From Thermohalobaculum sp050043005 (GTDB lineage Bacteria; Pseudomonadota; Alphaproteobacteria; Rhodobacterales; Rhodobacteraceae), in assembly GCA_050043005.1 (NCBI GenBank), contig JBHJIZ010000113.1, positions 1 through 64,000 of the forward strand: a stretch of DNA of 64,000 nt. Direction: 5' to 3'. Each line of letters starts with the position of its first letter. Position 1 is the first letter of the stretch. Positions 61,755 through 64,000 of the stretch are shown piece after piece. The notes beneath the pieces were generated by a model, which saw nothing but the letters and a program-made list of their open reading frames with translations, had not been told where the DNA came from and searched no databases. The position numbers were made by a program, and so were the translations under genes.

Positions 61755-62351
61755 TCAGGCCTTTCGTGCGTAGAGATGCAGTTCTTCGATCGGCGCGCCG
61801 TCATACCGTTTGCCTGGCGTCAACTTCACATCCAAGATCGAGAATCCGGCGGCTTCAAGGGCTCTCCGCATCTCTACTTCGCTGAAATAGGTGTAGAGGC
61901 GGCCGAAACCGTCACGCTGTTCGCCGTCTCCAGAGATCAATCCAACGTAAAGCGCACCGCCCGGCCGCAAGGCTTGCTGAAGCCGCGTCAGATGCCCCGG
62001 AAGCGCCGCGCGGCTGTCATGCAACAGGCAGAACGACGCCCAGATGCCGTCATAGGCCTGGATGTCGGAGAACTCCTCGAAACGTCCGACGGCGACGTCG
62101 ATGCCGTATCGCGCGCGCGCCTGCTCTGCCAGACCTGCTGACCCGTCAAAGCCCGAGACAACAAAGCCCATCCCCTGAAACCGGTTGGCCGCCCAGGCCG
62201 AACCGCATCCAAAATCCAGCACGGTACCGCCAGCGGGCACCAGATCCGCGAAGGCATCCATGATATCGGTCGGAGAATGGCCCGCAGAAAACTCGGCATA
62301 CTGTTCGGCTTCACGCGTGTAAAACTCAAGCGTGCCGTCGTCTCCGCCCAT
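61755..62351 (-). CDS. Class I SAM-dependent methyltransferase
   Basis: The 198-residue protein has the SAM motif VLDFGCGSAWAANRFQGMGFVVSGFDGS (about 43-70) and the later FDGIWASFCLLHD-like segment (YDGIWASFCLLHDSRAALPGHL). It then has LRPGGALYVGLISGDGE, as in small Rossmann methyltransferases related to TehB/UbiE. The acceptor is unknown. It lies between ispH and rnhA and is probably co-transcribed with them. Confidence 0.87.
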   Translation of the reverse strand: MGGDDGTLEFYTREAEQYAEFSAGHSPTDIMDAFADLVPAGGTVLDFGCGSAWAANRFQGMGFVVSGFDGSAGLAEQARARYGIDVAVGRFEEFSDIQAYDGIWASFCLLHDSRAALPGHLTRLQQALRPGGALYVGLISGDGEQRDGFGRLYTYFSEVEMRRALEAAGFSILDVKLTPGKRYDGAPIEELHLYARKA

Positions 62352-62362
62352 GCCGCGTGGCC

Positions 62363-63313
62363 TCAGCTCGCCTGGCGCAGCACGCGCGGCATCTTGAACG
62401 AGACGTTCTCTTCCGCTGTCACAATCCGTTCGATGTCGACATCGAAGCGCGCTTCGAAGGCGTTCACGACCCCTTCGACCAGAACCTCGGGCGCGCTTGC
62501 GCCAGCGGTAATCCCAACGGCGCCCACACCCTCGAGCGCACGCCAGTCGATGTCGGCGGCGGTCTGTACCAGAATGGCGTAGGGACAGCCCGCAGCCTGA
62601 CCAACCTCGACCAAACGTTTCGAGTTTGACGAATTCGGGGCGCCCACGACCAGCAGCGCGTCGATCTTCGGAGCCATCTCTTTCACTGCCGCCTGACGAT
62701 TGGTCGTTGCGTAGCAGATGTCCTCCTTATGGGGACCGACGATCTGCGGAAACCGAACCTGAAGGGCTTCGACGACTGCTGCCGTGTCATCGACCGAAAG
62801 CGTCGTCTGGGTGATGAAGGCAAGCTTGTCCGGGTTGCGCGGCGTGATCGTCGCCACATCCTCGGGCGTTTCCACCAGGATGACCTCGCCATCGGGCAAC
62901 TGACCCATGGTTCCGACCGTTTCGGGATGCCCCGCATGACCGATCATGACGATCTGCAAACCATTCGCTGAATGGCGCTCGGCCTCGATATGCACCTTCG
63001 ACACCAGGGGACAGGTTGCGTCGACAAAGAGCATCTCGCGCCGCTCGGCTTCAGCCGGAACGGATTTCGGGACACCGTGCGCCGAAAAGACAACCGGCCT
63101 GTCATCGGGACACTCCGAGAGTTCCTCGACGAAAACCGCGCCTTTCTCTTTCAACTCGTCGACGACATGCTTGTTGTGCACGATCTCGTGGCGCACGTAG
63201 ACCGGTGCACCCCATTTCTTGATCGCCGTCTCGACGATATCGATAGCGCGAACAACGCCTGCGCAGAACCCGCGCGGGTCGGCTAGGTAGATCTTGAGCG
63301 GAGCGCCCGACAT
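62363..63313 (-). CDS. ispH: 4-hydroxy-3-methylbut-2-enyl diphosphate reductase
   Basis: IspH performs the last step of the MEP isoprenoid pathway using a [4Fe-4S] cluster. The 316-residue protein has the three cluster cysteines in GFCAGV (Cys17), DATCPLVSKVH and a late Cys, and the conserved FSAHGVPKSV, GHAGHPETVGTMGQ and NSSNSKRLVEVG segments. AGGAG before ATG 63313 fixes the start; the frame is open upstream but the added residues are not conserved. Confidence 0.97.
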   Translation of the reverse strand: MSGAPLKIYLADPRGFCAGVVRAIDIVETAIKKWGAPVYVRHEIVHNKHVVDELKEKGAVFVEELSECPDDRPVVFSAHGVPKSVPAEAERREMLFVDATCPLVSKVHIEAERHSANGLQIVMIGHAGHPETVGTMGQLPDGEVILVETPEDVATITPRNPDKLAFITQTTLSVDDTAAVVEALQVRFPQIVGPHKEDICYATTNRQAAVKEMAPKIDALLVVGAPNSSNSKRLVEVGQAAGCPYAILVQTAADIDWRALEGVGAVGITAGASAPEVLVEGVVNAFEARFDVDIERIVTAEENVSFKMPRVLRQAS

Positions 63314-63363
63314 CTCTGAACTCCTGAGCGATGCTGCCCACGGCAGCTCGGATGGCAGAGGAG

Positions 63364-63999
63364 TTAACGATCCTGAGGCGGCTTTGCCAGTCCGGCGGGC
63401 AGCGTCGTGGCAAATTTCAGCAGTTCTGCGGCTTCTTCTTCCTCGGCCTCGTCTGGTGCTGCGTCGTATTTCGCCAGCCAGGCTTTCTCTTCGTCCGTGT
63501 ATTGCGGGCCCAGGATTGGCAGCGGCAGCTTCATTTGCTCCGACAGCCGGATCAGCCGGTTTCTGGGTTCGGGCACATCCTGAACCTCGAAGGCCGGGCA
63601 CACCCAGTTCTTCAGGAAGTACCCTGTCAGGCGCAGCGATTCGCGAATATCGGGCATGCTGGGCAGGCCGCGATCGAGCAGGAACTGTGGCAGCGGCAGC
63701 ATCCGTGCCGCAAACGGCGACCCAGCCGCGCGACAGACGGCCCGGCCTGAACGCGGCGATACGAACACCAGATCATCGCGCGAGCCGGTCGATGCGCACC
63801 GCGACAGGTCCAGGCCGTAGCCGATCTCCTCCAGCAGAACGAGTTCCCACTTGGCATAGAGAACCGGCCAATAGGGATTCGCATCGCCAAGCGAGTCGAC
63901 CAGTTCCAACGTGGCCGCATAGAGCTTCGGGCTTGCTTCGCGTTCCGGCGTGAACTTGACCAAAAGCGCGCTGACGACATTCAGCGCGGCCAGCGAGTC
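63364..63999 (-). CDS. recO: DNA repair protein RecO (5' end outside window)
   Basis: RecO loads RecA onto SSB-coated DNA in recombinational repair. The 3' part of the gene is present; the frame stays open through the window edge (DSLAALNVVSALLVKFTPERE). The visible part covers the C-terminal helical domain, with NPYWPVLYAKWELVLLEEIGYGLDLSRC, the roseobacterial SPRSGRAVCRAAG segment and the LTGYFLKNWV helix. An in-frame TTG at 63963 is not the true start. It lies upstream of ispH on the same strand. Confidence 0.92.
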   Translation of the reverse strand, partial: DSLAALNVVSALLVKFTPEREASPKLYAATLELVDSLGDANPYWPVLYAKWELVLLEEIGYGLDLSRCASTGSRDDLVFVSPRSGRAVCRAAGSPFAARMLPLPQFLLDRGLPSMPDIRESLRLTGYFLKNWVCPAFEVQDVPEPRNRLIRLSEQMKLPLPILGPQYTDEEKAWLAKYDAAPDEAEEEEAAELLKFATTLPAGLAKPPQDR

Positions 64000-64000
64000 C

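Noticed and set aside
1..64000. tRNA, rRNA, CRISPR arrays or intact IS elements
   Set aside because: I scanned the intergenic regions and saw no cloverleaf-type sequence with a GGTTCGA-type T loop and CCA-end context, no regularly spaced repeats, and no transposase frame; a tRNAscan or covariance search could still find something I missed.

Overview
The window is GC-rich alphaproteobacterial DNA and most likely comes from a Rhodobacterales (Roseobacter-type) chromosome. This is inferred from gene families and gene order: rimP-nusA-ylxR-infB, nrdR-ribD, ribB-ribH-nusB, a TSUP permease followed by a TIGR02186 protein, tetrameric sarcosine oxidase genes, UbiG, a DUF1127 protein, and several demethylase-type FAD/GcvT oxidoreductases. 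I saw no rRNA, tRNA, CRISPR array, intact insertion sequence or prophage.

Layout. 1-9 kb: the 3' part of ribA, an L,D-transpeptidase, a DUF1127 gene divergent from a LysR regulator, then the rimP-nusA-ylxR-infB translation/transcription operon behind a terminator-like leader. 9-16 kb: ribE, three capsule genes (kpsS, a Wza/KpsD-type export lipoprotein, kpsC), then ribD and nrdR. 16-22 kb: a DM13 protein, soxD-soxA-soxG (no soxB seen), a tyrosine phosphatase and a flavodoxin-fold quinone reductase. 22.7-32 kb is accessory: an unrecognised AT-rich gene, AraC and LysR regulators, a secreted protein, a double-PAS protein, a cupin protein, ubiG, a proline iminopeptidase and an AT-rich BASS-type transporter gene. 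32-45 kb: rbfA, an SDR, a metallophosphoesterase, small envelope proteins, ribB-ribH-nusB, a WD40 protein, a second L,D-transpeptidase, a benzoate-CoA-ligase-type enzyme, a SprA-type metalloprotease, TSUP/TIGR02186 and a sulfotransferase-like gene. 45-59 kb is a large minus-strand C1/methylated-amine region: an MttB homologue; a PLP decarboxylase / LysE exporter / PEP-mutase-family operon; and a tightly packed operon of two FAD-GcvT dehydrogenases, two tandem homocysteine S-methyltransferases and a PNPOx-fold protein; with another LysE exporter and an XRE-cupin regulator beyond. 59-64 kb: a pair of long hairpins abutting an orphan histidine kinase, then rnhA, a methyltransferase, ispH and the 3' part of recO.

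How the genes fit together. All the riboflavin genes for the committed steps (ribA, ribB, ribD, ribE, ribH) lie in the first 38 kb but at four separate places. The RibB protein carries a GTP-cyclohydrolase-II-like tail without the zinc cysteines, so the separate RibA probably does that step. The methyl-group region, together with soxDAG, could strip methyl groups from betaine-type compounds down to glycine and pass them to tetrahydrofolate and homocysteine; this is inference from families and context. The most unusual non-coding structure is the pair of mutually inverted long hairpins at 59139-59307, the second of which supplies the stop codon of the histidine kinase.
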